DNA from: Paenibacillus daejeonensis DSM 15491
GTDB lineage: Bacteria > Bacillota > Bacilli > Paenibacillales > Paenibacillaceae
DNA: 35,327 nucleotides
Reading direction: 5' to 3'
Assembly: GCF_000378385.1 (NCBI RefSeq)
Contig: NZ_KB899685.1
Span: forward strand, 1-35,327
Positions within the stretch are counted from its first letter, which is position 1. Each line of letters starts with the position of its first letter. Position numbers and translations under genes: made by a program. Below, one piece after another: positions 6,380 to 14,018 of the stretch. The notes beneath the pieces are model-generated. The model was given only the letters and a program-made list of their open reading frames with translations. It did not search any database and was not told where the DNA came from.

Positions 6380-7333
6380 ATGCCTCAAGACAGCTATCCT
6401 TTTCCGATGTACTCCGGTCTGTTGGATCCAGAACACTACAAACGTATAGGCAGCGCGATTTGGTTATTCCTGTGGTGCGTCAGCTCCACGACAGCGGAAG
6501 ACGAAAAGGAAGGAGTTGTCTGGGGCATCGTCCTGGGGAATAAGCCGCTTCAGCTGTCAGATATCGGTGACAATTTTGACGTTAGCGAGAAGACGGTCAG
6601 CCGATGGCTGGAAACACTCAAAAACGAAGGCTATCTAAGGATCACTCGAACGGCTCGTGGTTTGATACTAACTGTTCGCAAATCGAAGAAGAATTTGGTT
6701 GGGAAGAGAAAGGTCAGGGTCCCAAGTGATCAGACAAAAGTGTCCGATCAGTCTGAAAATGATCAGACAGATATGTCCGATCATAACCAAAATGAAGCGA
6801 GTGATCAGACAGATATGTCCGATCACTCACAAAATGATCAGACAAAAGTGTCCGATCATTCCGCCGAAACGTCCAGTGATCGGACAAATGTGTCCGATCT
6901 AAAAGATCTTAAAGATTTAAAAGCTATTACTACTACTACTACTAGCGAAACGGATTTTCGCAACGGACTCATTCAGATCGTTGATGCTTATTGCAAATTG
7001 CATGGCAAGTTAGATATCCATATTCGACCACGCGAACGTGAAGCCATGGGTAGGATGGTCTCCGGGGGGATGCCGGTACCCTTTACCATTCGAACTATGG
7101 AGCTCCTCCTCGAGGAAAAGCGCAAGCGTGAGGGATCTACTTTCCAAGCCCCTTCAAGCTTTTTGTATTACGAGCATGCGATTGCAGATGCCTGGAAGAA
7201 CGCCGAGGATAATCCACTTGCGGTGAAGGAACAGCCAAAACAGAAGCGCAGCCGGTCGACAGTCAAAAAACAGGATTCGATTGAGGCGCTTCGTCAGAAG
7301 GCAAGGGAGGAGAGAGCGCGTGGACAGAGCTGA
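6380..7333 (+). CDS. phage replication initiator (lambda O-like role) containing the origin
   Basis: A 317-residue protein with an N-terminal winged helix-turn-helix (about residues 54-98: LSDIGDNFDVSEKTVSRWL, then a wing GYLRITRTARGLILTV). A low-complexity middle is built from repeated SDQT.VSD and SDQTDMSDH blocks, and a helical C-terminal domain follows. The repeats are the translation of five DNA iterons inside the gene, the same design as lambda O, where the initiator binds repeats within its own coding sequence. A Thr run follows, encoded by a TAC/ACT tract. I prefer ATG 6380, 9 bases after AGGGG, over ATG 6371, which touches that site. It precedes the helicase loader and DnaB genes, with which it should form the initiation complex. 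Confidence 0.82.
   Translation: MPQDSYPFPMYSGLLDPEHYKRIGSAIWLFLWCVSSTTAEDEKEGVVWGIVLGNKPLQLSDIGDNFDVSEKTVSRWLETLKNEGYLRITRTARGLILTVRKSKKNLVGKRKVRVPSDQTKVSDQSENDQTDMSDHNQNEASDQTDMSDHSQNDQTKVSDHSAETSSDRTNVSDLKDLKDLKAITTTTTSETDFRNGLIQIVDAYCKLHGKLDIHIRPREREAMGRMVSGGMPVPFTIRTMELLLEEKRKREGSTFQAPSSFLYYEHAIADAWKNAEDNPLAVKEQPKQKRSRSTVKKQDSIEALRQKAREERARGQS
6727..6900 (+). repeat. iteron array of the phage replication origin
   Basis: Five 24-bp repeats begin at 6727, 6760, 6802, 6835 and 6877. Each has a left arm GATCAGACA, a 4-bp variable centre and a right arm TGTCCGATC. The arms are near-palindromic, and the fifth copy is fully palindromic because its left arm is GATCGGACA. Start-to-start distances alternate 33, 42, 33, 42. 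All lie in frame within the initiator gene. Binding by the winged helix-turn-helix protein encoded here is an inference from the lambda O precedent. Confidence 0.85.
6900..6945. other. A/T-rich stretch beside the iterons (candidate DNA unwinding element)
   Basis: Immediately after the fifth iteron comes an A/T-rich run with two near-copies of AAAGATYTTAA and an ACT trinucleotide tract. The lambda origin has the same order, iterons then an A/T-rich segment that melts first. The assignment as an unwinding element rests on position and composition. Confidence 0.6.
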
Positions 7334-7670
7334 TGTCATTGAGTTGTTCATCGAGATCAAGTCAGAGTATCCCAACTTTGATGACAGCGATGAGGAGATC
7401 GACAGGCACCTTCGGTACATGAAGGATTTTCCCTTTGAAGCTGCACTTGAAAATGTGGTTCATCACATCAAAACCAACCGCTGGCCGCCAGGAATATCAG
7501 ATATTCGCGGACGCTTGGGGGACCAGATCGACAGCCAGCGAAGCAAGCAGGCCGCTGCCGTTCACTTAGAGCGATTAGAGGGCTGGCGTCAGTTGGACGA
7601 GCCGCCGCCCCCGGGATACTGGGAAAACATGCGCAAGCTGATCAAGGGGGCTGGCAATGAGGGCGTTTGA
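7320..7670 (+). CDS. G39P-like helicase loader/inhibitor
   Basis: The 116-residue protein has an N-terminal domain (IKSEYPNFDDSDEEIDRHLRYMKDFPFE, then VVHHIKTNRWPPGISDI, about residues 10-60) with the layout of the SPP1 G39P family. G39P binds the phage DnaB-type helicase, holds it inactive and delivers it to the initiator at the origin. The C-terminal half is a charged helix with a Pro-rich bend (EPPPPGYWEN). GTG 7320, preceded by GGGAGGAG, is chosen over the ATG at 7281, which lies deep in the initiator gene. It overlaps the genes on both sides by 14 bases, which ties initiator, loader and helicase into one translational unit. Confidence 0.78.
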   Translation: MDRADVIELFIEIKSEYPNFDDSDEEIDRHLRYMKDFPFEAALENVVHHIKTNRWPPGISDIRGRLGDQIDSQRSKQAAAVHLERLEGWRQLDEPPPPGYWENMRKLIKGAGNEGV

Positions 7671-9090
7671 GGTACCTGAAATCGAGATCCCCCACGATCT
7701 GCAGGCTGAGCAAGCAGTGATCGGCGCGGCCCTGATTGATCCGAATGCCTTTGTCGTGATCGAGGAGATCCTGCAGGGCGGTGAATTTTACGAGACGGCT
7801 CACGGCCGCATCTTCCGGGCCATGCGGCACATAGCTGAGGCCGAGATCCCGATCGACACGGTGTCGGTCACCTCTCGGCTGCAGGACACGGAGGAGCTCC
7901 TGCAGGTCGGCGGCGTGACGTACTTGGCCGGCCTGATGAGCGGCGTGGCCGACACGATAAACATCGAGTTTTACGCTAGACGGGTCTTTGAGATGCACTT
8001 ACGGCGTCAGTCGATCGAGACGGCGCTCAGCCTGGTCAACAACGCGGCCAGCGAGCAGGACGTCGCCGACTTCTTGGCCAAAGCCGACAAGGCGCTGTCC
8101 AAACTCTCCGACCAAGTGGCGCCTGCAACGGAGTTTTCACCAGTCAAAGAGGTCTTGGTACAGGTCATGGATGAGGCCGAGCAGCTCTACATTGCCAAAG
8201 ACAACAACCAGGGTGTCACTGGTATCGCATCAGGGTTTATCGATCTCGATAAGATGACATCTGGCTTCCAACGCAATGATTTAATCATTGTCGCTGCGCG
8301 TCCTTCAGTCGGTAAGACAGCCTTTGCGCTCAACATCGCCCAGAATGTAAGTGTGCGTGCCCGCGAGACGGTGGCCATCTTTTCTCTGGAGATGTCGAAG
8401 GCGCAACTGGTAAAGCGAATGATATGCGCTGAAGGACAGGTTGATGCGAACCGTATGCGATCTGGTGCATTTGAGGGCGATGATTGGGAGCGAATGACCA
8501 TGGCTGTTGGCCAACTGTCCGATGCCGCAATGTTTATCGACGATACGCCTGGCATCACCGTGCATGAGATCCGCGCCAAGTGCCGGCGGCTCAAGAAGGA
8601 GCAGGGGCTCGGAATGATCCTGATCGACTACCTGCAGCTGATCCAGGGCCGTGGCCGCCGCGGTGCCAACCGGCAGGAGGAAGTATCCGAGATCTCGCGT
8701 ACGCTGAAGCAACTTGCCCGCGAGTTGGAGGTCCCGGTCATCGCCCTGTCACAGCTGAGCCGCGGCGTCGAACAGCGCCAGGACAAGCGCCCGATGATGT
8801 CCGACCTGCGCGAGTCCGGATCGATCGAACAGGACGCCGATATCGTCTCGTTCCTCTATCGTGACGACTACTACGACAAGGAGTCGGACAAGAAGAACGT
8901 CATTGAGATTATCATCTCGAAGCAGCGGAACGGTCCGGTCGGCACTGTGGAACTGGCGTTCCTGAAACAATTCAATAAGTTTGTTAACCTGGACCGCACT
9001 CACTACAGCACAAGTCCCTATCCGGAAGAGCCGGCGGAGAAGTCGGGCAGCAAGATCCCGGATATGAACCGGGGAAAGGGGATGGCTTGA
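7657..9090 (+). CDS. dnaB: replicative DNA helicase, DnaB family
   Basis: A full-length 477-residue DnaB. The N-terminal primase-interaction domain begins IPHDLQAEQAVIGAALIDP and runs to about residue 130. After a linker, the RecA-type core has Walker A in ARPSVGKTAF (around residues 213-222), the EMSK motif, and Walker B in MILIDYLQLI. The ASSEMBLY-type arginine region SDLRESGSIEQDADIV is also intact. The hexamer unwinds the fork on the lagging strand and recruits primase. Expression is coupled to the upstream loader by a 14-base overlap. The phage thus carries its own initiator-loader-helicase set and needs host primase and polymerase, neither of which is seen here. Confidence 0.95.
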   Translation: MRAFEVPEIEIPHDLQAEQAVIGAALIDPNAFVVIEEILQGGEFYETAHGRIFRAMRHIAEAEIPIDTVSVTSRLQDTEELLQVGGVTYLAGLMSGVADTINIEFYARRVFEMHLRRQSIETALSLVNNAASEQDVADFLAKADKALSKLSDQVAPATEFSPVKEVLVQVMDEAEQLYIAKDNNQGVTGIASGFIDLDKMTSGFQRNDLIIVAARPSVGKTAFALNIAQNVSVRARETVAIFSLEMSKAQLVKRMICAEGQVDANRMRSGAFEGDDWERMTMAVGQLSDAAMFIDDTPGITVHEIRAKCRRLKKEQGLGMILIDYLQLIQGRGRRGANRQEEVSEISRTLKQLARELEVPVIALSQLSRGVEQRQDKRPMMSDLRESGSIEQDADIVSFLYRDDYYDKESDKKNVIEIIISKQRNGPVGTVELAFLKQFNKFVNLDRTHYSTSPYPEEPAEKSGSKIPDMNRGKGMA

Positions 9091-9308
9091 TGCAAAAGCC
9101 AATCGATGCGTTGTACCAGACGAAGCATCGACAAATCATTTTCAACAATTGGGGTCGGGTGATTGGAGAAGTATACACGTTGCCACCCGAATACATCAGT
9201 GAGAAAGGAGCGTGCAAAGGTGAAGATAGAGTTTGTTGTGTACGGGGAGCCGGTCGCACAAGGCAGGCCGAAAGCGTCCACGCAGACCGGTTTCGTCAAA
9301 ATGTATGA
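9090..9308 (+). CDS. uncertain small ORF overlapping helicase stop and rusA start
   Basis: An ATG overlaps the helicase stop (TGATG) and opens a 72-codon frame. The first 47 residues (IDALYQTKHRQIIFNNWGRVIGEVYTLPPEYI) look protein-like, whereas the last third is Arg/Cys-rich and lies inside rusA in another frame, where it looks like a shadow. It may be a genuine small protein whose end overlaps rusA. It could also be an older, longer gene truncated by rusA acquisition. No family is recognised. Confidence 0.4.
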   Translation: MQKPIDALYQTKHRQIIFNNWGRVIGEVYTLPPEYISEKGACKGEDRVCCVRGAGRTRQAESVHADRFRQNV

Positions 9309-9639
9309 TCCGAAAAAGAGTCGTGATTACAAGGATTATGTTCGACTAGCTGCTGCAGAACACGCGCCACCTAAACTGCTTGAAGGACCTCTCGGAGTGA
9401 TGGTCACCGCTTACCGATCAATGCCAAAGAGTTTTAGTAAGCGAAAGGCAGCGAACGCGGAGGCAGGCTTGGTGTACCCCATCACAAAGCCGGATGCAGA
9501 CAACTATTTGAAAGGCGTTAAGGATGCACTGAAAGGCGTTATGTGGGTAGATGATAGCCAAGTCGTTGACGCCTACGCCCGCAAGCGTTACAGCTTCAGA
9601 CCTCGCATAGAGGTAAAAATCAGACAAATTGGAGTGTGA
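9220..9639 (+). CDS. rusA: RusA-type Holliday junction resolvase
   Basis: A 139-residue RusA endonuclease, which cuts four-way junctions symmetrically in recombination and late replication intermediates. The start of the fold is IEFVVYGEPVAQGRPKAS. The catalytic region carries KPDADNYLKGVKDAL and, after it, MWVDDSQVV; the clustered Asp residues are the metal ligands of this family. GTG 9220 lies 10 bases after AAGGAG; an in-frame GTG at 9199 is possible but has no ribosome site. It follows dnaB and, with RecT and the zinc-hook ATPase, completes a recombination set for phage concatemers. Confidence 0.9.
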   Translation: MKIEFVVYGEPVAQGRPKASTQTGFVKMYDPKKSRDYKDYVRLAAAEHAPPKLLEGPLGVMVTAYRSMPKSFSKRKAANAEAGLVYPITKPDADNYLKGVKDALKGVMWVDDSQVVDAYARKRYSFRPRIEVKIRQIGV

Positions 9640-9644
9640 TCTAC

Positions 9645-10712
9645 ATGGCATATACAGATTTCAGAGCAAACCTTAAGAAAATTAACCTCAAGCCGAAGGG
9701 CGTTAAAGAGATCGTCCTAGAGGTTTCGGACGATGAGCTTTACGGCAAAATTGACAAGCTTGCTGCCCTGCTCGACAGCCGCGTCTCGATCGTTGTCGAT
9801 TCTGAATCGGTTAGGTACTCAGTGCCCGTTTACGTCAAGACAAAAGAGCCCATTCGGCATTATACCGTTGATCAGCAGGGCGTCGTTTCTGAGGTCAAGC
9901 CGGAAGGTGAGCAGGCTGAGCTGGATCTGGGCATCCCGCATCCATCAGAGCCTATTACAGAGGTCCCCGAGGAGATCAGCAAAGAGACAGTAGACGCCTT
10001 TATTATGGAGTTACTCTCGCCAACGTATGAAGATTTGGACTACCCATTCCACGCCTGGGTAACGCAGCTGCACGATGGGGACACCTACCTGAAGATCGCT
10101 CAGGAGAACGAAATGAAATCCGGCCAAGTCGTTGATTTGATCGACGAGTATCGATCCCGGGTCGCCCCGCTGGCCGCCAAATGGGCGGAGTGGAAGAAGA
10201 CGCAGCCTAACACGCCAGTGCAGGAGCAGGGAAGCCCGGATCCGGAAGGTTTCAATGCGGAGGAACCGGGCGAGTCGCTCCAGGAATGTGACGACGCTGG
10301 CCAGCACCAGGAACCTACTGATTCGGGTGACGACATTGAGCTCGAGGACGCTACCGACCAGGGCGAAGATCAAACTCCACCATCGGACGTGGATCATGAC
10401 GACGATGAGCTCTCCGATTGGGAGCAAGAAGTCCTGCAGGGGAATGAGCCTCAGTCCGATAGCCAGCCACCGGAGGGACCGCAGGAGGATAAGCAGCCGG
10501 TCGAGCTGAGCAAGGACGAGATCGAAGCTATTATCCTGCGCGATCGTCCTAAGTATGATGAGATTCCCTATGACTTCCCGACCTTCCTAGAACGCCGCAA
10601 AGCCGGCGAGACATGGATGAATATTGCTCAGAATCTGGGCGTCAGCTCGAGCAAGGTATCCTCGGAGTGGAAGAAATACAAGGAACTCGTAAGCAAGCAA
10701 TACGGAGCATAA
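9645..10712 (+). CDS. phage protein with two HTH-like repeats joined by an acidic linker
   Basis: The 355-residue protein has three parts. The N-terminal ~90 residues are a small alpha/beta domain (MAYTDFRANLKKINLKPKG..VRYSVPVYVKTKEP). The middle (about 125-185) and the C-terminus (about 300-355) carry related modules: YEDLDYPFHAWVTQL..GDTYLKIAQENEMKSGQVVD and YDEIPYDFPTFLERR..GETWMNIAQNLGVSSSKVSS, each with the look of a helix-turn-helix. A strongly acidic, Pro/Gln/Asp-rich linker of about 110 residues separates them. ATG 9645 is 10 bases after GGAG; a GTG at 9636 overlaps rusA. A role in DNA binding is suggested only by the repeated module. An intrinsic terminator follows the gene. Confidence 0.75.
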   Translation: MAYTDFRANLKKINLKPKGVKEIVLEVSDDELYGKIDKLAALLDSRVSIVVDSESVRYSVPVYVKTKEPIRHYTVDQQGVVSEVKPEGEQAELDLGIPHPSEPITEVPEEISKETVDAFIMELLSPTYEDLDYPFHAWVTQLHDGDTYLKIAQENEMKSGQVVDLIDEYRSRVAPLAAKWAEWKKTQPNTPVQEQGSPDPEGFNAEEPGESLQECDDAGQHQEPTDSGDDIELEDATDQGEDQTPPSDVDHDDDELSDWEQEVLQGNEPQSDSQPPEGPQEDKQPVELSKDEIEAIILRDRPKYDEIPYDFPTFLERRKAGETWMNIAQNLGVSSSKVSSEWKKYKELVSKQYGA

Positions 10713-10717
10713 CAAAC

Positions 10718-10743
10718 AAGCCCGCCGCTCTCCGGCGGGCTTT
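10718..10743 (+). terminator. intrinsic terminator
   Basis: A perfect 10-bp stem, AAGCCCGCCG (10718-10727) with CGGCGGGCTT (10733-10742), has a 5-base loop. Only three T residues close the 3' side, so termination may be partial. It separates the 9645-10712 gene from the next gene, whose ribosome site starts right after. Confidence 0.7.
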
Positions 10744-10758
10744 CCTGGAGGGAAGATA

Positions 10759-11892
10759 ATGCGGGAGTATACGATGAGCCCGGAGGAACTCGCTGCCTAC
10801 AACAAACGGACAGCCGGTCCGCAGGTCAAGCGATGGGAACGGACAATGACCAAAGAGGATTTTCAGAAGGCCAGAGGCTTGGGCCTGACAGAAGCCGACA
10901 TCTGCCTTAAATTCTTCAACAACGACCCAAACGAGTATCGAAAACAGCTCCGAGAATGGGGCCTGCATAAACAAACTAAACCTGAGAGGAAGCGGACGGA
11001 TATGACTGAGGCGGTTACGAAAGAACAGTACCTTGACAGGCGGCTGAACGGCGAGAAGCGAAGTTCTGCACTGAAAAGCATGGGGCTTTCTGGTGCCAAG
11101 GGCTATGACTACCTCAAGCAGTGGGGAATTAAGGAGATTGACGCGGAGGAGCGCGAGCTTGAGCTTTACGCAGCAAGCAAGACCAGAGCTGCACCGGAGC
11201 CATCTGTCCCGGTTGAAGAGGCGGCTGCGGCCTCGGCTGCTCAAGAGGATAAAACGTATATGGATCGGGTCGATGCTCTGAAGGCAGGAAACGAGCTTCT
11301 CCGTGAAGAGCTGCAGCAAGAGCGCGAGGCCCACGGCCGATGCATGCAGCAGGCGGATGATTTCGCCGCTTCGCTCTCTGAGCGAGATCGTGTAATCGCG
11401 GATTTGAGGTCCAAGGTTGCAGACCGAAACAGCCGGATCGCTGATCTGGAGGCAGAGGTCGACCGGCTCCGTGTTGATGCAGTGACTGTCGATCCTTCGC
11501 ATCAGAAATTGCTTGAGCTGCAGGCGGAGTACAAACGCCTGGAGGCTAAGTTCGAGGACGTGTACCTCGCCAATATCGACCTACAGAAACAGGCCACCGG
11601 GTTCATCCAGCTGCGCTTGCCTGTCATCCCAGCGGACGGACCCAACGTGCAGCGAGCGATGATCTATGAGCTCATCGAGACATTTAATAAGAGCGTAGAG
11701 CCCGCCGTCATCGAGCGCGGCGACATCATGCTCCGGATGTTTGAGCTGCTGCAGCAGATGGTCGCTTTCATTACGGCCGACATGGGCGAGCTGCTGCCAG
11801 GCCAGGATCTCACCGAGCCGGCTCAGCGATTCTTCGAGTACCATAATGCCCGTTACATCGAAGCGTCAGCTGGCCAGAAAGCGGTGAGCTGA
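10759..11892 (+). CDS. phage protein with HTH-like N-terminus and long coiled coil
   Basis: The 377-residue protein starts at ATG 10759, 10 bases after a GGAGGG site. Its first ~125 residues contain two short helical modules of helix-turn-helix type (FQKARGLGLTEADICLKFF.. and YLDRRLNGEKRSSALKSMGLSGAKGYDYLKQW). An Ala/Glu/Pro-rich spacer follows, then a coiled coil (about residues 165-275, heptads such as LREELQQEREAHGR and DLRSKVADRNSRIADLEAEVDRL). A globular C-terminal part ends it. The layout resembles DNA-binding proteins that dimerise through a coiled coil. I do not recognise a named family. It overlaps the next gene by one base. Confidence 0.75.
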   Translation: MREYTMSPEELAAYNKRTAGPQVKRWERTMTKEDFQKARGLGLTEADICLKFFNNDPNEYRKQLREWGLHKQTKPERKRTDMTEAVTKEQYLDRRLNGEKRSSALKSMGLSGAKGYDYLKQWGIKEIDAEERELELYAASKTRAAPEPSVPVEEAAAASAAQEDKTYMDRVDALKAGNELLREELQQEREAHGRCMQQADDFAASLSERDRVIADLRSKVADRNSRIADLEAEVDRLRVDAVTVDPSHQKLLELQAEYKRLEAKFEDVYLANIDLQKQATGFIQLRLPVIPADGPNVQRAMIYELIETFNKSVEPAVIERGDIMLRMFELLQQMVAFITADMGELLPGQDLTEPAQRFFEYHNARYIEASAGQKAVS

Positions 11893-12938
11893 TGGGTGAT
11901 AAAACTAAAATCCAGTGGACGGAGGCGACTTGGAATCCATTGCGGGGATGCTCCAAGGTCAGCGCCGGCTGCCGGAACTGCTACGCCGAGAGCGTGGCCA
12001 ACCGGTTCTCCGGTCCTGGCCAGCCGTATGAGGGGACGATCGAGGATGGGCGTTGGTCTGGCCAAGTCCGTCTCGTTCCAGAGGTCCTGGACCAGCCGCT
12101 CCGCTGGCAAAGGCCGCGGCTCATTTTCGTCAACAGCATGAGCGACCTTTTCCATGAGGATGTGCCGTTCGACTACATCGACCAGGTTTTCGCTGTGATG
12201 GCCTTGGCGTCCAGGCATACGTTTCAGATCCTGACCAAGCGGCCTGATCGGATGCTGGAGTACATGACGAAATCTTATTTACCGCACGGCATTGATAAGC
12301 TGGTAGACATTGCGCCTTGGATGGAGCAGCACGGGTGGATCAGTCCGGAGGACGCGGCAAACATCGCTCCTCCCGGCAGTACGCTCCCCAAATGGCCAGA
12401 GTGGCCACTCCCGAACGTGTGGCTTGGCGTGAGCGTGGAGGACCAGGCAACTGCCGATGAGAGGATCCCGCTACTTTTGCAGACGCCTGCCGCTGTTCGA
12501 TGGCTGAGCTGTGAACCGTTGTTAGGATCGGTTGACTTATCGAGCATTGAATACAATGGGGAAGCAGTGAACGTACTCAGCGGATCTTATAATAATCGAT
12601 TTATAAAGACATTCCTCCTTCCTTCTCAGAGAATTAATTGGGTGGTAGTTGGTGGCGAGTCCGGTCCCCATGCTCGACCAATGCACCTGGACTGGGCACG
12701 TGAGATTCGAGATCAATGCATCGTGGCAGAGGTGCCATTCTACTTTAAACAGTGGGGAGAGTGGGTGCAGATCCATCCGCTGCGCTGCAACGAGCCCGGA
12801 ATTAAGGGCAAGGAGTGGTATAACTTTGACCCGGACACGGCAGTCTGCCGCATTGGTAAGAAGGCAGCCGGAAGGCTGCTGGACGGACGGGAATGGAACG
12901 AGATGCCGGTCCAGGCTAAGGAGGCGGTCGAGTCATGA
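11892..12938 (+). CDS. phage Gp37/Gp68 family protein (DUF5131)
   Basis: A 348-residue protein of the Gp37/Gp68 (DUF5131) family, recognised from its opening TKIQWTEATWNPLRGCSKVSAGC. Cys20, Cys27 and Cys30 (C-x6-C-x2-C followed by YAE) resemble an iron-sulfur-binding site, and FVNSMSDLFHEDVP, FQILTKRPDRM and WVVVGGESGPHARPMHLDWAREIRDQC are further conserved blocks. The family is common in phages and mobile elements; a radical-SAM-like activity has been considered on the basis of the cysteines, but I know of no established reaction. ATG 11892 overlaps the previous stop by one base, and the next gene starts at an ATGA overlap. Confidence 0.82.
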   Translation: MGDKTKIQWTEATWNPLRGCSKVSAGCRNCYAESVANRFSGPGQPYEGTIEDGRWSGQVRLVPEVLDQPLRWQRPRLIFVNSMSDLFHEDVPFDYIDQVFAVMALASRHTFQILTKRPDRMLEYMTKSYLPHGIDKLVDIAPWMEQHGWISPEDAANIAPPGSTLPKWPEWPLPNVWLGVSVEDQATADERIPLLLQTPAAVRWLSCEPLLGSVDLSSIEYNGEAVNVLSGSYNNRFIKTFLLPSQRINWVVVGGESGPHARPMHLDWAREIRDQCIVAEVPFYFKQWGEWVQIHPLRCNEPGIKGKEWYNFDPDTAVCRIGKKAAGRLLDGREWNEMPVQAKEAVES

Positions 12939-13171
12939 ACAATGCAGATAAGGCTCCCCGGTGTAAAAATTGCAATCACTGCAAGCAGATCGGCAGAATG
13001 CAGACGCAGCAACGCCGACTCGGGCGGAAGAAATACTATTGTGAGCACCCGAAAGTCAGGAGAGTAACAAATAATTCCTTCGTCGGATTCGGGGCTATGG
13101 GGTATGAAAGCCCCTTGACGCTAAAAACCGCGAAGAGATGGTGCCCGTTGAAGGAGGCGGGAGAGTCATGA
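12935..13171 (+). CDS. small cysteine-rich, probably zinc-binding protein
   Basis: A 78-residue basic protein with CKNCNHC near the N-terminus, YYCEHP in the middle and WCPL near the end, so five Cys and several His could hold one or two zinc ions. Between them is an Arg/Gln-rich segment and a Gly-rich loop (FVGFGAMGY). Such small zinc-binding proteins are frequent in phage early regions, but I cannot assign a role. It is coupled to both neighbours: ATGA overlap with the Gp37/Gp68 gene and ATGA overlap with the small membrane protein. Confidence 0.7.
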   Translation: MNNADKAPRCKNCNHCKQIGRMQTQQRRLGRKKYYCEHPKVRRVTNNSFVGFGAMGYESPLTLKTAKRWCPLKEAGES

Positions 13172-13281
13172 TCTGGATCATCGTGGCGGTTGTCGTCCTG
13201 CTTGCGTTAATCGCCTTCTCGGCCGTGGTGGTCGGGGGGAGGAGGGAGAAGGAGGCGCGAGGAGATGACCGACTCGAATAA
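13168..13281 (+). CDS. single-span small membrane protein (37 aa)
   Basis: ATG 13168 overlaps the preceding stop (ATGA) and opens a 37-codon gene. Residues 2-23 (MIWIIVAVVVLLALIAFSAVV) are one strongly hydrophobic membrane span, followed by a positively charged tail (GGRREKEARGDDRLE), so the C-terminus should face the cytoplasm. The next gene begins 17 bases before its stop. The coupling on both sides and the clean hydrophobic profile support expression. The function is unknown. Confidence 0.6.
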   Translation: MIWIIVAVVVLLALIAFSAVVVGGRREKEARGDDRLE

Positions 13282-13549
13282 AACCTCGATTTTGAAAAGG
13301 TTGGCTGAAATATACGGACCTCAATGGGCAAAGCAATTATCTGGCGAGATTAAAATAAAGGAAATCGAAATGGAGCGCAGGACAGCCAGGCTCGCTAAGA
13401 TCGCGGACATTCCTTATCTCGAAGCAAGTGAACACGTCGAAGCCTGGCACGATCAAGGGATTCAATACGAATACGTGGAGCAATTGCTACTCCAAGGCTT
13501 CGAGTTGGAGAAAGTAGTCGATTATGTGAAAGGGGCACGGCGAGAATGA
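13265..13549 (+). CDS. phage protein of unknown function (94 aa)
   Basis: A 94-residue, mainly helical protein starting at ATG 13265, preceded by GGAGGCGCGAGGAG. It has an acidic/aromatic helix (ASEHVEAWHDQGIQYEYVEQLLLQG) and a basic end. No recognisable motif. Its stop overlaps the next ATG (ATGA). It appears to belong to the string of small coupled genes between the Gp37/Gp68 gene and arpU. Confidence 0.65.
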   Translation: MTDSNKTSILKRLAEIYGPQWAKQLSGEIKIKEIEMERRTARLAKIADIPYLEASEHVEAWHDQGIQYEYVEQLLLQGFELEKVVDYVKGARRE

Positions 13550-13926
13550 AAATCTTGATTTTGCGCGACATTGAAAAAGGACCGAAAAAAGGTGCAGTTG
13601 TTATGGCGAGATCAATTCCTTTGCTATTTGGTGGAGGGTTTCAAATCATCGAACGCGGACCCTATCTGGGAGTTCTGGTTCCTGGAATGAGTGCGTGCGG
13701 TGCCATTGAAGAAGACGATCTCCCTTTTATTGATCTCCATATTCAGTTAGCTGAGAAAGATGCAGAAATTCAGCGATTACAAGATCTTCTTGCAGTAGGC
13801 GCTGAGGCTGCGCAGGCCGCAATTGACCAGATGGACAAGACCAGCGCTTTTCTGCGAGAACTAAAAAAAGAGAGCTCCGCTATTGGAGATGCTGAACAAC
13901 CTATAGCACAGCAAAAAAGAGAATAA
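13546..13926 (+). CDS. phage protein with C-terminal coiled coil (126 aa)
   Basis: The N-terminal half is a small beta-rich domain (MKILILRDIEKGPKKGAVV..FQIIERGPYLGVLVPG). The C-terminal half is a predicted coiled coil (IDLHIQLAEKDAEIQRLQDLL..). It starts at an ATGA overlap and ends at TAA directly before an A-tract hairpin, so it is the last gene of this set. It may be a DNA-binding or oligomeric accessory protein, but no family is recognised. Confidence 0.65.
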   Translation: MKILILRDIEKGPKKGAVVMARSIPLLFGGGFQIIERGPYLGVLVPGMSACGAIEEDDLPFIDLHIQLAEKDAEIQRLQDLLAVGAEAAQAAIDQMDKTSAFLRELKKESSAIGDAEQPIAQQKRE

Positions 13927-13965
13927 AAAAGACCCCCCGCCGTCCGACCAAAGATGCGGGGGATC
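13925..13965 (-). terminator. A-tract hairpin (minus-strand terminator-like)
   Basis: The stop TAA runs into six A residues, then CCCCCGC (13934-13940) pairs with GCGGGGG (13956-13962), with two more outer pairs across one mismatch. There is no T-run on the + strand, but read leftward it is a stem followed by six T. It may block antisense transcription entering from the arpU side, or be a bidirectional terminator that lost its T-run. Confidence 0.5.
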
Positions 13966-14018
13966 CTCATAGTAATTACCCACCACTATATTATCATAAC
14001 GAAAGCGGTGGGGGTAAC

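Noticed and set aside
6727-6900. Regularly spaced repeats resembling a short CRISPR array
   Set aside because: The repeats are in frame within a coding gene, the intervals are only 9 and 18 bp, and the unit is a protein-binding dyad. An iteron origin explains them.
10642-11502. Minus-strand open frame of 286 codons
   Set aside because: It crosses a terminator and two supported + strand genes and has no protein-like pattern.
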